64,000 nt of DNA from Paenisporosarcina sp. OV554 (lineage in GTDB: Bacteria > Bacillota > Bacilli > Bacillales_A > Planococcaceae): contig NZ_QBUC01000008.1 in NCBI RefSeq assembly GCF_003058165.1, positions 88,980-152,979 on the forward strand, in the 5' to 3' direction. Each line of letters starts with the position of its first letter. The stretch's first letter is position 1. A program made the translations under genes and the position numbers. The notes under the pieces are model-generated. The model saw only the letters and a program-made list of their open reading frames with translations, had not been told where the DNA came from and did not search any database. Positions 54,954 to 63,697 of the stretch are shown one piece after another.

Positions 54954-56309
54954 TTGAAGAAGTTTTCACTTTCCACATGGTTATTGTTTCTAATACCTTC
55001 AATTATTGGAATATTATTATTCATGATTCCATTCAAAATCGAGGGCGAATGGAAAATACCTGTGGCGATTTTAGCTAACATAGTTGCAGGTTTCGTTGAA
55101 CCCATTATGCCATGGACTGTAACGATTGTTATGATCTTAGCTGCACTTGGTTCAATCATCTACCAGTTCATGAAAGATTCAAACCCCGAAGATCAAACAT
55201 TTTTCGAAAAGTTATTCCAAGTCAACTGGTTTTGGACTATTGTGCGTGTTGTAGGTGCAATATTTGCTGTTATGGTTGTAGCAAATATCGGTCCTGAAGC
55301 CGTGCGTAGTGGAGATACCGGTGGATTATTACTTTCCCCAACTGGTTTATTGTCGTTCTTATTCACCATTTTCTTATTTGCAGGACTTCTTTTACCTCTA
55401 CTCTTAAACTTCGGATTACTTGAGTTCTTTGGTACCATGATGGTAAAAATAATGCGTCCTCTATTTAAATTGCCTGGTCGTTCTTCAATTGATGCCTTAG
55501 CTTCCTGGATTGGCGATGGAACAATTGGTGTCTTATTAACAAGTAAGCAGTATGAAGAAGGCTTTTATACGAAAAAAGAAGCAGCTATTATTGGGACTAC
55601 GTTCTCTGTCGTATCGATTACTTTCTCGATTGTCGTAATTGAAGAATTAGGATTAGGTAGTTATTTCCTTCCCTTTTATGCGACTGTAGTTTTCGCTGGG
55701 ATTGTATTGGCATTTATTATGCCTCGTATTTACCCGTTGTCACGAAAACCTGAAGAATATATCGACGGTCGTCCCTTTGATGAGACTGGAGAAACGCTAC
55801 CTAAAGGCTATAATGTGGTGAGTCATGGTTTAGAAAATGCTTTATCAACGGCGAATAACAACCGTTCGTTCACTAAATTTATTACTGACGGCTTAAAAAA
55901 CGTCCTTGATATGTGGATGGGTGTTGCACCAGTCGTTATGGCATTTGGTACGATTGCATTAATGCTTGCTACCTATACGGATTTATTTGTGTGGTTAGGT
56001 AAACCTTTTGTGCCATTGTTAATGGTTCTTGGAATTCCTGAAGCTAGCGAAGCTGCTCAAACGATGGTTGTTGGATTTGCCGATATGTTCTTACCTGCTA
56101 TTTTGGGTGGACAAATCATTGAATCTGATATGACACGTTTTGTAATTGCAGCAACGTCGGTTACACAACTGATTTACATGTCTGAGGTTGGTGGATTGTT
56201 ACTTGGTTCAAAAATCCCGGTAAACTTCTTAGACTTATTAATAATTTTCATATTACGTACAGTAATTGCTTTACCAATTATCGCTGGTGTTGCACATTTA
56301 TTGTTCTAA
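54954..56309 (+). CDS. YjiH family membrane transporter (nucleoside recognition/Gate domain)
   Basis: A 451-residue membrane protein with about ten helices. The Gate-domain landmarks are NFGLLEFFGTMMVKIMRPLF, FKLPGRSSIDALASWIGDGTIG, and later EAAQTMVVGFADMFLPAILG, ESDMTRFVIAATSVTQLIYM, GGLLLGSKIPVN. These are typical of YjiH-type nucleoside-recognition proteins; the substrate is unknown. The start is TTG, with AGGAGG eight bases upstream. It stands alone. Confidence 0.88.
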   Translation: MKKFSLSTWLLFLIPSIIGILLFMIPFKIEGEWKIPVAILANIVAGFVEPIMPWTVTIVMILAALGSIIYQFMKDSNPEDQTFFEKLFQVNWFWTIVRVVGAIFAVMVVANIGPEAVRSGDTGGLLLSPTGLLSFLFTIFLFAGLLLPLLLNFGLLEFFGTMMVKIMRPLFKLPGRSSIDALASWIGDGTIGVLLTSKQYEEGFYTKKEAAIIGTTFSVVSITFSIVVIEELGLGSYFLPFYATVVFAGIVLAFIMPRIYPLSRKPEEYIDGRPFDETGETLPKGYNVVSHGLENALSTANNNRSFTKFITDGLKNVLDMWMGVAPVVMAFGTIALMLATYTDLFVWLGKPFVPLLMVLGIPEASEAAQTMVVGFADMFLPAILGGQIIESDMTRFVIAATSVTQLIYMSEVGGLLLGSKIPVNFLDLLIIFILRTVIALPIIAGVAHLLF

Positions 56310-56425
56310 TTAGATAAATGTAAAATGCCATTTTAGCCCGCCGTGAGGTGTACCACTCTATTCTGAAGCGGAATTGCGAGCTAGCGTTTTGAGTTAGACA
56401 TAAAGAAATCGATACTAAACAATTT

Positions 56426-56475
56426 AAAAAAGCTGTCCCTATTGCCGCAATGATGCGCTTTAGAGACAGCTTTTT
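56426..56475. terminator. Bidirectional terminator
   Basis: AAAAAGCTGTC (56426-56436) pairs with GACAGCTTTTT (56465-56475). It serves the YjiH gene on the plus strand and the CoA-transferase/ligase remnant on the minus strand. Confidence 0.85.
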
Positions 56476-56476
56476 A

Positions 56477-56666
56477 TCATGCACTATAGATTTTGGCCAA
56501 ATCATTTCGTAGTGCTGCTTTCAAAAACTTACCGACGGAGGTTTTTGGAATTTCATTTAAGAACACCACATCATCTGGTACCCACCACTTGGCAAATTGA
56601 TTTTCTAAGTAAGATAGTAAATCTTCTTTCGTCACTTGTTTTTCGTAGCCTTGGGGTTTGCATCAT
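56477..56666 (-). pseudogene. Internally deleted acyl-CoA ligase
   Basis: A remnant with both ends of an acyl-CoA synthetase gene. AAAAGGAG and ATGATGCAAACCCC (56666 down to 56653) match the usual start MMQTP of medium/long-chain acyl-CoA ligases. Directly after, in another frame, comes the family's C terminus: GYEKQVTKEDLLSYLENQFA, KWWVPDDVVFLNEIPKTSVG (catalytic Lys loop), KFLKAALRNDLAKIYSA, then stop. About 470 or more codons are missing. It lies 48 bases after the CoA-transferase gene. Confidence 0.85.
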
Positions 56667-56714
56667 GCCAATCCATCTCCTTTTATTCGTTTCAAAATTG
56701 AATACCTTGCCAAA

Positions 56715-57686
56715 TCACTTTAAAGAAACGAGATTACCTCTGTTTGCAAAATGTGGATGCTGACTGATCTCCGCTGGCCGCAAAACAGGTGTTAAACAAA
56801 AATCAGTTTCTAGTGAAATTTGGTACCATTCTTCCCAGGTACGTGATGTGAAAAGTTCTGTTATTTTCTGATGTTCCTTACTTTCAGTGCGTTCAAATTG
56901 ATAAGAAATCCAATCAGGACGTTTGGCAAATAAGCCAAAATTTGTCCAAAATTTTGGCTCTAGCGCAGCTAAAGCTACATAACGCCCATCCTTTGTTTCA
57001 TAAATATTGTACGAAACATAAGATCCATCTATTTCAGGAATACCATCACCTGATATGCCAGAAATCAAATATTCCAGATTAGTTCCTTGGAAAGTTGCCA
57101 TTGCATCTGTAATAGAAACTTGTATTTGCGAACCTTCCCCCGTTCGAAAACGTTGAACTAGTGCCGCTAATATGGATTCACTCCCCGCAAATCCTCCTGC
57201 ATAGTCCGCCAATGTATTTTTTGGAATAATTGGTTTTCCCTTACTGTCTGCTATCTGTGAAAGAACACCTGATAAAGCAAGATAGTTCAAGTCGTGACTA
57301 CCGAAATTCGCAAGAGGACCGTCCACTCCATATCCTGTCATTGAGCAGTACACAATTGATGGGTTTATTTCTTTCACTTTTTTATAACCAAGTCCAAGTC
57401 GGTCCATTACACCTGGTCTGAACGATTCTAGCAAAACATCTGCATGTTTAATATGTTGTACAAGCTCCGCTTTACCATGTTCAGTTTTCAAATCCAGTTT
57501 GAGAATATCTTTCCCCCGATTATTCGCGCGATGAACTGCCCCACCACTCATGGAAAACGCTGGATCTCCTCCTGGCGGTTCAATTTTCACTACTTCCGCT
57601 CCCATTTCGGCAAGACGCATTGTTGAAAAAGGCCCAGGCAAGTAATACGTAATATCTAACACGCGAATTTTTTCCAATGGTTTCAT
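56715..57686 (-). CDS. CaiB/BaiF family CoA-transferase (family III)
   Basis: A 323-residue family III CoA-transferase, the group that includes alpha-methylacyl-CoA racemase and formyl- or carnitine-CoA transferases. Landmarks are KIRVLDITYYLPGPFSTMRLA, VVKIEPPGGDPAF, LLESFRPGVMDRLGLGY, the Asp region GSHDLNYLALSG, TLADYAGGFAGSESILAAL and YETKDGRYVALAALEPKFW. It ends at PHFANRGNLVSLK, about 40 residues before the usual family end. The start at 57686 has GGAG nine bases upstream; the frame to 57728 is not used. It is downstream of the ligase at 57820. Confidence 0.88.
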   Translation of the reverse strand: MKPLEKIRVLDITYYLPGPFSTMRLAEMGAEVVKIEPPGGDPAFSMSGGAVHRANNRGKDILKLDLKTEHGKAELVQHIKHADVLLESFRPGVMDRLGLGYKKVKEINPSIVYCSMTGYGVDGPLANFGSHDLNYLALSGVLSQIADSKGKPIIPKNTLADYAGGFAGSESILAALVQRFRTGEGSQIQVSITDAMATFQGTNLEYLISGISGDGIPEIDGSYVSYNIYETKDGRYVALAALEPKFWTNFGLFAKRPDWISYQFERTESKEHQKITELFTSRTWEEWYQISLETDFCLTPVLRPAEISQHPHFANRGNLVSLK

Positions 57687-57819
57687 ACTTAACAACTCCA
57701 TTTTCATTACGAATCCAGTCTTATACAATTCAATCGACCAATGGAGACCAATTGACCCTACTCAACTCGTAATCTTTCATTTTATTTAAGCCATCGTTAA
57801 GCCATCTCGCACCACTTAA

Positions 57820-59349
57820 TCAAGTTACGACTTCCTGATTAAATGATTCACGTAATTGGTATTTCAGAATTTTTCCTGAAGCATTTCTTGGCAATACATC
57901 TGAGTAAAAGAACTTTTTCGGTATTTTATAACCAGCTAGTCGATCTTTACAATAACGCTGGACTTCTTCTTCATCAATTGGTTCTCCATTTTTAGAAACG
58001 ATGATAGCTGCAACCATTTCTCCCCATTTCTCGTCAGGCACGCCAATTGTAGCAGCTTCCAAGACTAGCGGATGACTATTTAGAACTTGTTCAACTTCAA
58101 CTGAGTAAACATTTTCCCCACCTGATATTATCATGTCTTTTTTACGATCCACGATGGTGATATAGCCATCCTCATCAATCGTTGCTAAGTCACCAGTTAA
58201 TAACCATCCATCCGAAAAGATCTGTTGAGTCTCTTCTGGTTTGCGGTAATATTCTTTCATTATCGTTTCGCCTTTAATCACAAACTCCCCTGTTTCTCCA
58301 GGTTGCACATCTTCCATCTGTTCATTAACAACTCTAATATTCGTAAAGAACATCGCTGTTCCACCTGCACCAAGTTTCGTTTTATGATCTTCTGGAGACA
58401 AGAATACTCCGCCTGGTCCCGCTTCTGTTAAGCCACATAAATTGTAAAATTGATCAGTTCCGAATAGTTCCATAGACTGTTCCACTAGTGCAGGTGCCAT
58501 TGGAGCTGCTCCGTAGCCGCATGTTCGAATGGAGGACAAATTGTATATGTCCCTATTCGGTACTTGTAGCATCGCATTGTACATTGCGGGCACGCCAAAG
58601 AATATTGTAATTCCATAATCTTGGATTGTTTGCAAAGTGGTGACTGGATGAAAATCCCGATGAATAATACTTGAAGCACCCAACATGATTGCGCTTGTAA
58701 AGAATAAGTTTAATTGAGCGGAATGGAATAAAGGCGCGACATGGAGTAATTTATCCTCTGCATTAAGACGTTTTAACATAATGAAAGCCATGTTCACATT
58801 GATTATTCGCTGATGGTCAAATAATGCTCCTTTTGGTTTCCCCGTTGTTCCTGATGTATATAAAATTTCTGCATCATCTGTATTTAACACAACATTATTC
58901 GGCTCACTTGCATCTTCACTGATTACTGTATTCCATGAGAGGTGGCTTTCATAAGAGGCTGATGAATGAACAATGATATGTTTCAATTCATTCAATCCTT
59001 CGCTGCCCTTTGTCACGGTCTCTTCAAATTCAGTATCACAAAATAACGCTACACAATCTGACTGTTCAAGAATATAATGTGTTTCCATTGCTGTAAGACG
59101 GAAATTAATTGGTACAACGGTCAATCCTGTTTTCCAAATCGCATATAGGGCAATTGCGAAATAATCAGAATTCTTCATGAAGAGTCCAACCTTGTCACCC
59201 TTTTTCAAACCTAGTTCACTCAAGCCATTTGAAAGGCGGTTAACTTCTAGATTAAACTCTTTGTACGAGTAAGTTCTGCTTTCACATGTAATACACATTT
59301 TGTCAGGATGTCTGTTCGCGTTAATTGTTAGTGAAGTAGCAAGATTCAT
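57820..59349 (-). CDS. Acyl-CoA ligase (AMP-forming)
   Basis: A 509-residue adenylate-forming ligase. The N-terminal lobe has DAEILYTSGTTGKPKGALF (P-loop like), LHVAPLFHSAQLNLF, CGYGAAPMAPALVEQ, YNLCGLTEAGPGG and SDGWLLTGDLATIDEDGYIT; the hinge is DRKKDMIISGGENVYSVEVE and the C-terminal lobe ends LPRNASGKILKYQLRE with the catalytic Lys. It activates a carboxylic acid as an acyl-CoA; together with the CoA-transferase it suggests uptake of an unusual fatty or aromatic acid. Substrate unknown. Confidence 0.92.
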   Translation of the reverse strand: MNLATSLTINANRHPDKMCITCESRTYSYKEFNLEVNRLSNGLSELGLKKGDKVGLFMKNSDYFAIALYAIWKTGLTVVPINFRLTAMETHYILEQSDCVALFCDTEFEETVTKGSEGLNELKHIIVHSSASYESHLSWNTVISEDASEPNNVVLNTDDAEILYTSGTTGKPKGALFDHQRIINVNMAFIMLKRLNAEDKLLHVAPLFHSAQLNLFFTSAIMLGASSIIHRDFHPVTTLQTIQDYGITIFFGVPAMYNAMLQVPNRDIYNLSSIRTCGYGAAPMAPALVEQSMELFGTDQFYNLCGLTEAGPGGVFLSPEDHKTKLGAGGTAMFFTNIRVVNEQMEDVQPGETGEFVIKGETIMKEYYRKPEETQQIFSDGWLLTGDLATIDEDGYITIVDRKKDMIISGGENVYSVEVEQVLNSHPLVLEAATIGVPDEKWGEMVAAIIVSKNGEPIDEEEVQRYCKDRLAGYKIPKKFFYSDVLPRNASGKILKYQLRESFNQEVVT

Positions 59350-59506
59350 CTTTTATCCCCCTTGACTTTTAAACTTATTAACTTTTCTGAATATAATAAG
59401 TTTTCTCATAATGGTATTGTACAAAAAACAAGTTGGCAGCGCTATCATAATTTTAGGGAAATTTTAGTAAAAAAACATTAAGGCATTTTAATAGAAAAAA
59501 CTAGAC

Positions 59507-59547
59507 AAAAAAGCTGACACTTCCTGTTAAAGGATGTGTCAGCTTTT
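59507..59547 (-). terminator. Rho-independent terminator after tdh
   Basis: AAAAGCTGACAC and GTGTCAGCTTTT pair perfectly; on the minus strand TTTTTTGTC follows. Confidence 0.95.
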
Positions 59548-59556
59548 GAAGGTTTT

Positions 59557-60501
59557 TTATTTATTATTAGCAAGCTTGTCTAGCATATCTTTTGTCATTG
59601 AATCTAAATCGTATTGTGCCTTGAAGCCCCATTCATTCTTAGCAGCGGTTGCATCAATCGAATCTGGCCAACTGTTAGCAATTTCTTGTCGAATTGGATC
59701 TACGTCATATGATAATTCAAAGTTTGGAATGTGTTTGCGAATTGAAGCAGCAATTTGTTCAGGTTCAAAGCTCATTGCCGTTACATTGAAAGCATTTCGA
59801 TGTTCAAGTTTAGAGGCATCTGCTTCCATTAAGTCAACGATAGCTTGTAATGCATCTGGCATATACATCATATCCATATACGTTCCTTGCTCAATGTAAG
59901 ATGTGTATTTCCCTGTTTCCAAAGCTTTGTAATAAATGTCTACCGCATAATCCGTTGTTCCGCCACCTGGTGGCGTTACGTACGAAATAAGACCTGGAAA
60001 ACGAACACCACGTGTGTCTACTCCTAATTTTTGGTAATAATAATCACATAACAATTCACCTGCAACTTTATTTACACCATACATTGTGGTTGGACGTTGT
60101 AACGTATCTTGAGGCGTATTTTTTTTCGGTGTTGATGGACCAAATGCACCGATTGAACTTGGTGTAAAGAACTGAAGTCCTAAATCTCGTGACGTTTCAA
60201 GCGCATTAACCAATCCACCCATGTTAAGGTTCCATGCAAGTAAAGGTTTTGCTTCAGCTGTTGCAGAAAGTAATGCAGCCATATGCATCATCGTATCTGC
60301 TCCGAAGTCTTTTGCAAGTGTATGCATGCGTTCTGCATCCATAACATCTAGTAATTCAAATGGGCCACTTTCAATAACAGGTGAGTCCGTTTTGCGAATA
60401 TCTGTCGCTAAAACGTTATCCGCACCATATATACTACGTAATTTCACAATTAATTCTGATCCAATTTGACCTAGAGCACCAGTAATAATAATTTTTTTCA
60501 T
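59557..60501 (-). CDS. tdh: L-threonine 3-dehydrogenase, SDR (epimerase-like) type
   Basis: A 314-residue extended short-chain dehydrogenase. The NAD motif is [19 protein letters not shown], followed by [20 protein letters not shown], the catalytic Ser/Tyr/Lys in [15 protein letters not shown] and [36 protein letters not shown], and [18 protein letters not shown]. These match the epimerase-like threonine dehydrogenases, not the zinc type. It oxidises threonine to 2-amino-3-ketobutyrate, the substrate of Kbl encoded at 62332-63528. A sigma-A promoter lies upstream. Confidence 0.92.
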   Translation of the reverse strand: MKKIIITGALGQIGSELIVKLRSIYGADNVLATDIRKTDSPVIESGPFELLDVMDAERMHTLAKDFGADTMMHMAALLSATAEAKPLLAWNLNMGGLVNALETSRDLGLQFFTPSSIGAFGPSTPKKNTPQDTLQRPTTMYGVNKVAGELLCDYYYQKLGVDTRGVRFPGLISYVTPPGGGTTDYAVDIYYKALETGKYTSYIEQGTYMDMMYMPDALQAIVDLMEADASKLEHRNAFNVTAMSFEPEQIAASIRKHIPNFELSYDVDPIRQEIANSWPDSIDATAAKNEWGFKAQYDLDSMTKDMLDKLANNK

Positions 60502-60594
60502 ATAATTTCCTCCTCTTCACCTGAACATTTGTATTTCTGAGAAACACAAAATATTGCGATAAAACATTGATTTATAAGACTTTAACCAGTATTC

Positions 60595-60623
60595 ATTATA
60601 GTGTGTTCATTGTGAAAGTACAA
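60595..60623 (-). promoter_or_regulatory. Sigma-A promoter of tdh
   Basis: On the minus strand TTGTAC (60618-60623) and TATAAT (60595-60600) are 17 bases apart, about 90 bases before the tdh start. Confidence 0.75.
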
Positions 60624-60742
60624 TACGTTTAAAGTTAGAGTCTTTGAATATGGTCGATAACGCTTTAATTTCCAATGGATTAAATACAGACATTCCTTTA
60701 GTGGACTATTTTGTTATACTGAAGAAAAAAAGGACTAATTAA

Positions 60743-61366
60743 ATGATGAATATCTTACGATTAAACATTACCTATGTTTTAGCCTTTATTTTAGCCACGT
60801 TTTTATTTTTTTTGCAATTCCCATTTTGGGTCGTTATTTTAACTATTTTAGTTTTCCTATTAGCATTTGTTGTTCTTCCTCAAATATTCACTGTGTATCG
60901 ATCGAATAATGAAAAATCAATTGAAAAATACTTGATTGCTAATAAAAATAGGCCACTATTTGCTTATCCACTTGCCCTGGCTCACAGCAATGATGTCGAA
61001 GTAGAAGAGAGTTTACGGATAATCCTAGCGAAGCACAAACAACCATACATGCAAAATGTCTATAAAACCATTTTGGCTTTGCATTTAAAAAATATTGATG
61101 CGGCGGATACATACGCTCAACAGATTGATAGTGAACTCTTGAAATCATATTACGCTGCATATATCGCTGCAAAAAAAGGCGACTTTGACGAAGCTAAACG
61201 ACATGAAGAAAATATTAGTGTTGACTGGATGATTCACGCATTGCACGCACTTTATGCGAATGAACAAGGAAAAGAAGAAACGTTTACTATCGAATCCCAA
61301 AAAGCGATAGACGGATCTCGTGGCGTTCAAAAGTATATTGTGATTCATTCCTTAAAATATGTATAA
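60743..61366 (+). CDS. Membrane-anchored protein of unknown function with helical C domain
   Basis: A 207-residue protein I do not recognise. Two hydrophobic segments (about 5-25 and 27-50, ILATFLFFLQFPFWVVILTI) are followed by a soluble helical part (KSIEKYLIANKNRPLFAYPL, YMQNVYKTILALHLKNIDAA and SYYAAYIAAKKGDFDEAKRH) that looks like TPR-type helix pairs. The ATG lies after AAAAAGGACTAATTAA. It stands alone, with its own terminator, divergent from tdh. Confidence 0.7.
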   Translation: MMNILRLNITYVLAFILATFLFFLQFPFWVVILTILVFLLAFVVLPQIFTVYRSNNEKSIEKYLIANKNRPLFAYPLALAHSNDVEVEESLRIILAKHKQPYMQNVYKTILALHLKNIDAADTYAQQIDSELLKSYYAAYIAAKKGDFDEAKRHEENISVDWMIHALHALYANEQGKEETFTIESQKAIDGSRGVQKYIVIHSLKYV

Positions 61367-61375
61367 CCTAAATTG

Positions 61376-61404
61376 AACCACGCGTAAGTTCGCGTGGTTT
61401 TTTT
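61376..61404 (+). terminator. Rho-independent terminator
   Basis: AACCACGCG and CGCGTGGTT pair perfectly (61376-61384 with 61391-61399), then TTTTT. Confidence 0.95.
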
Positions 61405-61471
61405 GTTGAACAATTAGAAGGTATGTTAGTTGACACGAAACGCTATTTTATGTGAAGGCACTCAGCACAAT

Positions 61472-61503
61472 AAAAAACCTCGACGCATCGGTTCTCGTCG
61501 AGG
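61472..61503 (-). terminator. Rho-independent terminator after alkD
   Basis: CCTCGACG (61479-61486) pairs with CGTCGAGG (61496-61503); on the minus strand TTTTTTATTG follows. Confidence 0.95.
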
Positions 61504-61515
61504 TCTCATAAGTTC

Positions 61516-62241
61516 TTAACATCTTAAATTCTTTTTCTTTTTAGGTTCGCCCCGTGAAAGTACTTTTTCAATGTAGTCAAAAGCAAGTGGTACTTTGCAT
61601 GCCGTCCCACCCATATCCACATGCACTTTGCCAATTTCTTGTGCAACTCGTTGTGCATCTTCTCTTAACGTTGGAACATGTACACCTGTACCAATGACAA
61701 AAGCGTTCATATCGTAGCGTACACGGTTTGGTGCTTGGTGAATACCGACTCGCACTTGTTCCAATAATTGAGCGACTTCCTGCAAATCCAACTCATCTGC
61801 CCCAGCATAGCCAAAATAGTTCGTATACGTACTCCATCCAGCACATGCAATCATTTCTTCATCAGATTGCATCCATTCACGCGCTAGCTCTAGCGCATAC
61901 GGGCTTTCCGCTGCTACCCATGCGACCGTATATTCGGAAAGCATATACCAGTATGCTTCTTTTACCCATGACTGCAACTGTTCTTTTGTCATCAACTTTG
62001 GATCAATAGCTAAACCGGCCAAATACATCGCATCTGAATTCCCAGAATCGTATAGTTTCAATGCTAATGCTTGATCTTTTTTCACATACTTCAAAATCTT
62101 TTTCATATCTCCTACTTTAACTCCATAAAACTCTCGTGTTGCCCCGTGTTTGATAAATGTATTTCGCGTTTGTTCAGAACCAACTTCTTCTAAATATTTC
62201 ATCACTTCTTCATAAGTCACATGCTCAGCTCCCTCAAACAA
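61516..62241 (-). CDS. DNA alkylation repair protein, AlkD family
   Basis: A 241-residue AlkD-like HEAT-repeat protein. It has the typical series of helix pairs: EVMKYLEEVGSEQTRNTFIK, HGATREFYGVKVGDMKKILK, ALALKLYDSGNSDAMYLAGL and MTKEQLQSWVKEAYWYMLSE, then ESPYALELAREWMQSDEEMI. AlkD proteins excise alkylated bases by trapping without base flipping. Some members of this sub-family lack activity, and the catalytic residues were not checked. It lies between the two threonine-degradation genes without an obvious link. Confidence 0.85.
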   Translation of the reverse strand: MFEGAEHVTYEEVMKYLEEVGSEQTRNTFIKHGATREFYGVKVGDMKKILKYVKKDQALALKLYDSGNSDAMYLAGLAIDPKLMTKEQLQSWVKEAYWYMLSEYTVAWVAAESPYALELAREWMQSDEEMIACAGWSTYTNYFGYAGADELDLQEVAQLLEQVRVGIHQAPNRVRYDMNAFVIGTGVHVPTLREDAQRVAQEIGKVHVDMGGTACKVPLAFDYIEKVLSRGEPKKKKNLRC

Positions 62242-62283
62242 GTGTATGTACGGATATTCATAACTTTCAATATAAGTTTATAG

Positions 62284-62320
62284 AGAAAAACACTCGAATG
62301 CTTTTACACATACGAGTGTT
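62284..62320 (-). terminator. Rho-independent terminator after kbl
   Basis: AACACTCG (62289-62296) pairs with CGAGTGTT (62313-62320); on the minus strand TTTCTC follows. Confidence 0.85.
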
Positions 62321-62331
62321 TAAAAACTGCT

Positions 62332-63528
62332 TTACTTGATTACGCCAAGTTCTTTGCCGACTTTTTCATAAATAACGATTGCTTCATCCAACATTTCTTT
62401 TGTATGATCTGCAGTTGGCATGTTACGAACACGGCCTGTCCCTTTTTGTACAGTTGGGAAGACGATCGCTTTCGCATAGACACCTTCTTCAAATAGACGT
62501 TTCGAAAATTGCTGAGTTAGTATTTCATCCCCAATGATACAAGGAGTGATAGGTGTTTCTGATGCACCAATATCGAATCCTAATTTCTTCAGACCAGCTT
62601 TCAAATAATCGCCATTATCCCACAGTTTATCGTGAAGTTCTGTTGAGTCCATAATCATTTGAAGTGCTGCCGTAATTGCAGCAACATCTCCAGGTGGTAC
62701 TGCCGTTGAAAATAAAAACGGACGTGAACGAACTTTTAACCAGTCAATTAACGCTTGTTTACCCGCCACATATCCTCCAACAACACCTACTGCTTTGGAA
62801 AGTGTGCCCATTTGGAAGTCGATATCTTTTTCTAATCCAAAATGTTTTACTGTGCCTTTTCCTTTACCAGTAACACCCGATCCATGAGCGTCATCTACAT
62901 ACGTAATCAAATCAAATTCTTTCGCGATTTGTACGATTTCAGGTAACTTCGCAATATCTCCATCCATAGAGAATACGCCGTCTGTAATAATCATGACTTT
63001 ATTATATAGACCTGATTCTTGTGCAGCTTTAGCTTTTTCACGCAAATCGTCCATATCAGAGTGTTTAAAAGCAATAATTTTTGCTTTTGATAAGCGGCAT
63101 CCATCTATAATCGATGCATGGTTTAATTGATCCGACAGAATTGCATCATTTTTATCCATAACTGCTGAAATTGCTGCCATATTGCAATTAAATCCTGATT
63201 GATATGAAATGGCTGCTTCTGTACCTTTAAACTCAGCAAGTTTTTCTTCTAATTTCACATGTAAATCAAGTGTCCCATTAATTGAACGAACCGCGCCAGC
63301 TCCAACTCCGTATTTATCGATTGTTTCTTTTGCAATACGTTTGAGTTCTTCGTTTGTTGCTAAACCTAAATAGTTGTTTGAAGATAAATTGATCAGTTCT
63401 TTTCCACGGACTTGTATTTTCGCCCCGTTTGGTCCTTCAACTGGATCAACTACATTGTATAAACCTTGATCCTTTAGTTCCTGTAAGTTTTCTTGTAAAA
63501 ATGCATCTAGTACGTTTGACAAATTCAT
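62332..63528 (-). CDS. kbl: Glycine C-acetyltransferase (2-amino-3-ketobutyrate CoA ligase)
   Basis: A 398-residue PLP enzyme of the alpha-oxoamine synthase family, cleaving 2-amino-3-ketobutyrate with CoA to glycine and acetyl-CoA. Landmarks are [107 protein letters not shown] and the PLP lysine in [18 protein letters not shown]. The ATG at 63528 has AGGA only two bases upstream; a TTG six bases further in has GAGAGG nine bases upstream and may be the true start. The frame to 63567 is unlikely. Confidence 0.94.
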   Translation of the reverse strand: MNLSNVLDAFLQENLQELKDQGLYNVVDPVEGPNGAKIQVRGKELINLSSNNYLGLATNEELKRIAKETIDKYGVGAGAVRSINGTLDLHVKLEEKLAEFKGTEAAISYQSGFNCNMAAISAVMDKNDAILSDQLNHASIIDGCRLSKAKIIAFKHSDMDDLREKAKAAQESGLYNKVMIITDGVFSMDGDIAKLPEIVQIAKEFDLITYVDDAHGSGVTGKGKGTVKHFGLEKDIDFQMGTLSKAVGVVGGYVAGKQALIDWLKVRSRPFLFSTAVPPGDVAAITAALQMIMDSTELHDKLWDNGDYLKAGLKKLGFDIGASETPITPCIIGDEILTQQFSKRLFEEGVYAKAIVFPTVQKGTGRVRNMPTADHTKEMLDEAIVIYEKVGKELGVIK

Positions 63529-63697
63529 CTTCCTCTCAAGCGAATTTATGTGCCACTTCCATATCATTGGCTAAACGCTGTTGTTATATAATCTTTTCCA
63601 TTTTAACATAAGACATTCAATGAATGAATGGAGAAAAGCGTAATGCAAGGAAGATAAGTAAAAATCCAATCTGGTAAATACAAAAAGCGGACTCAAT

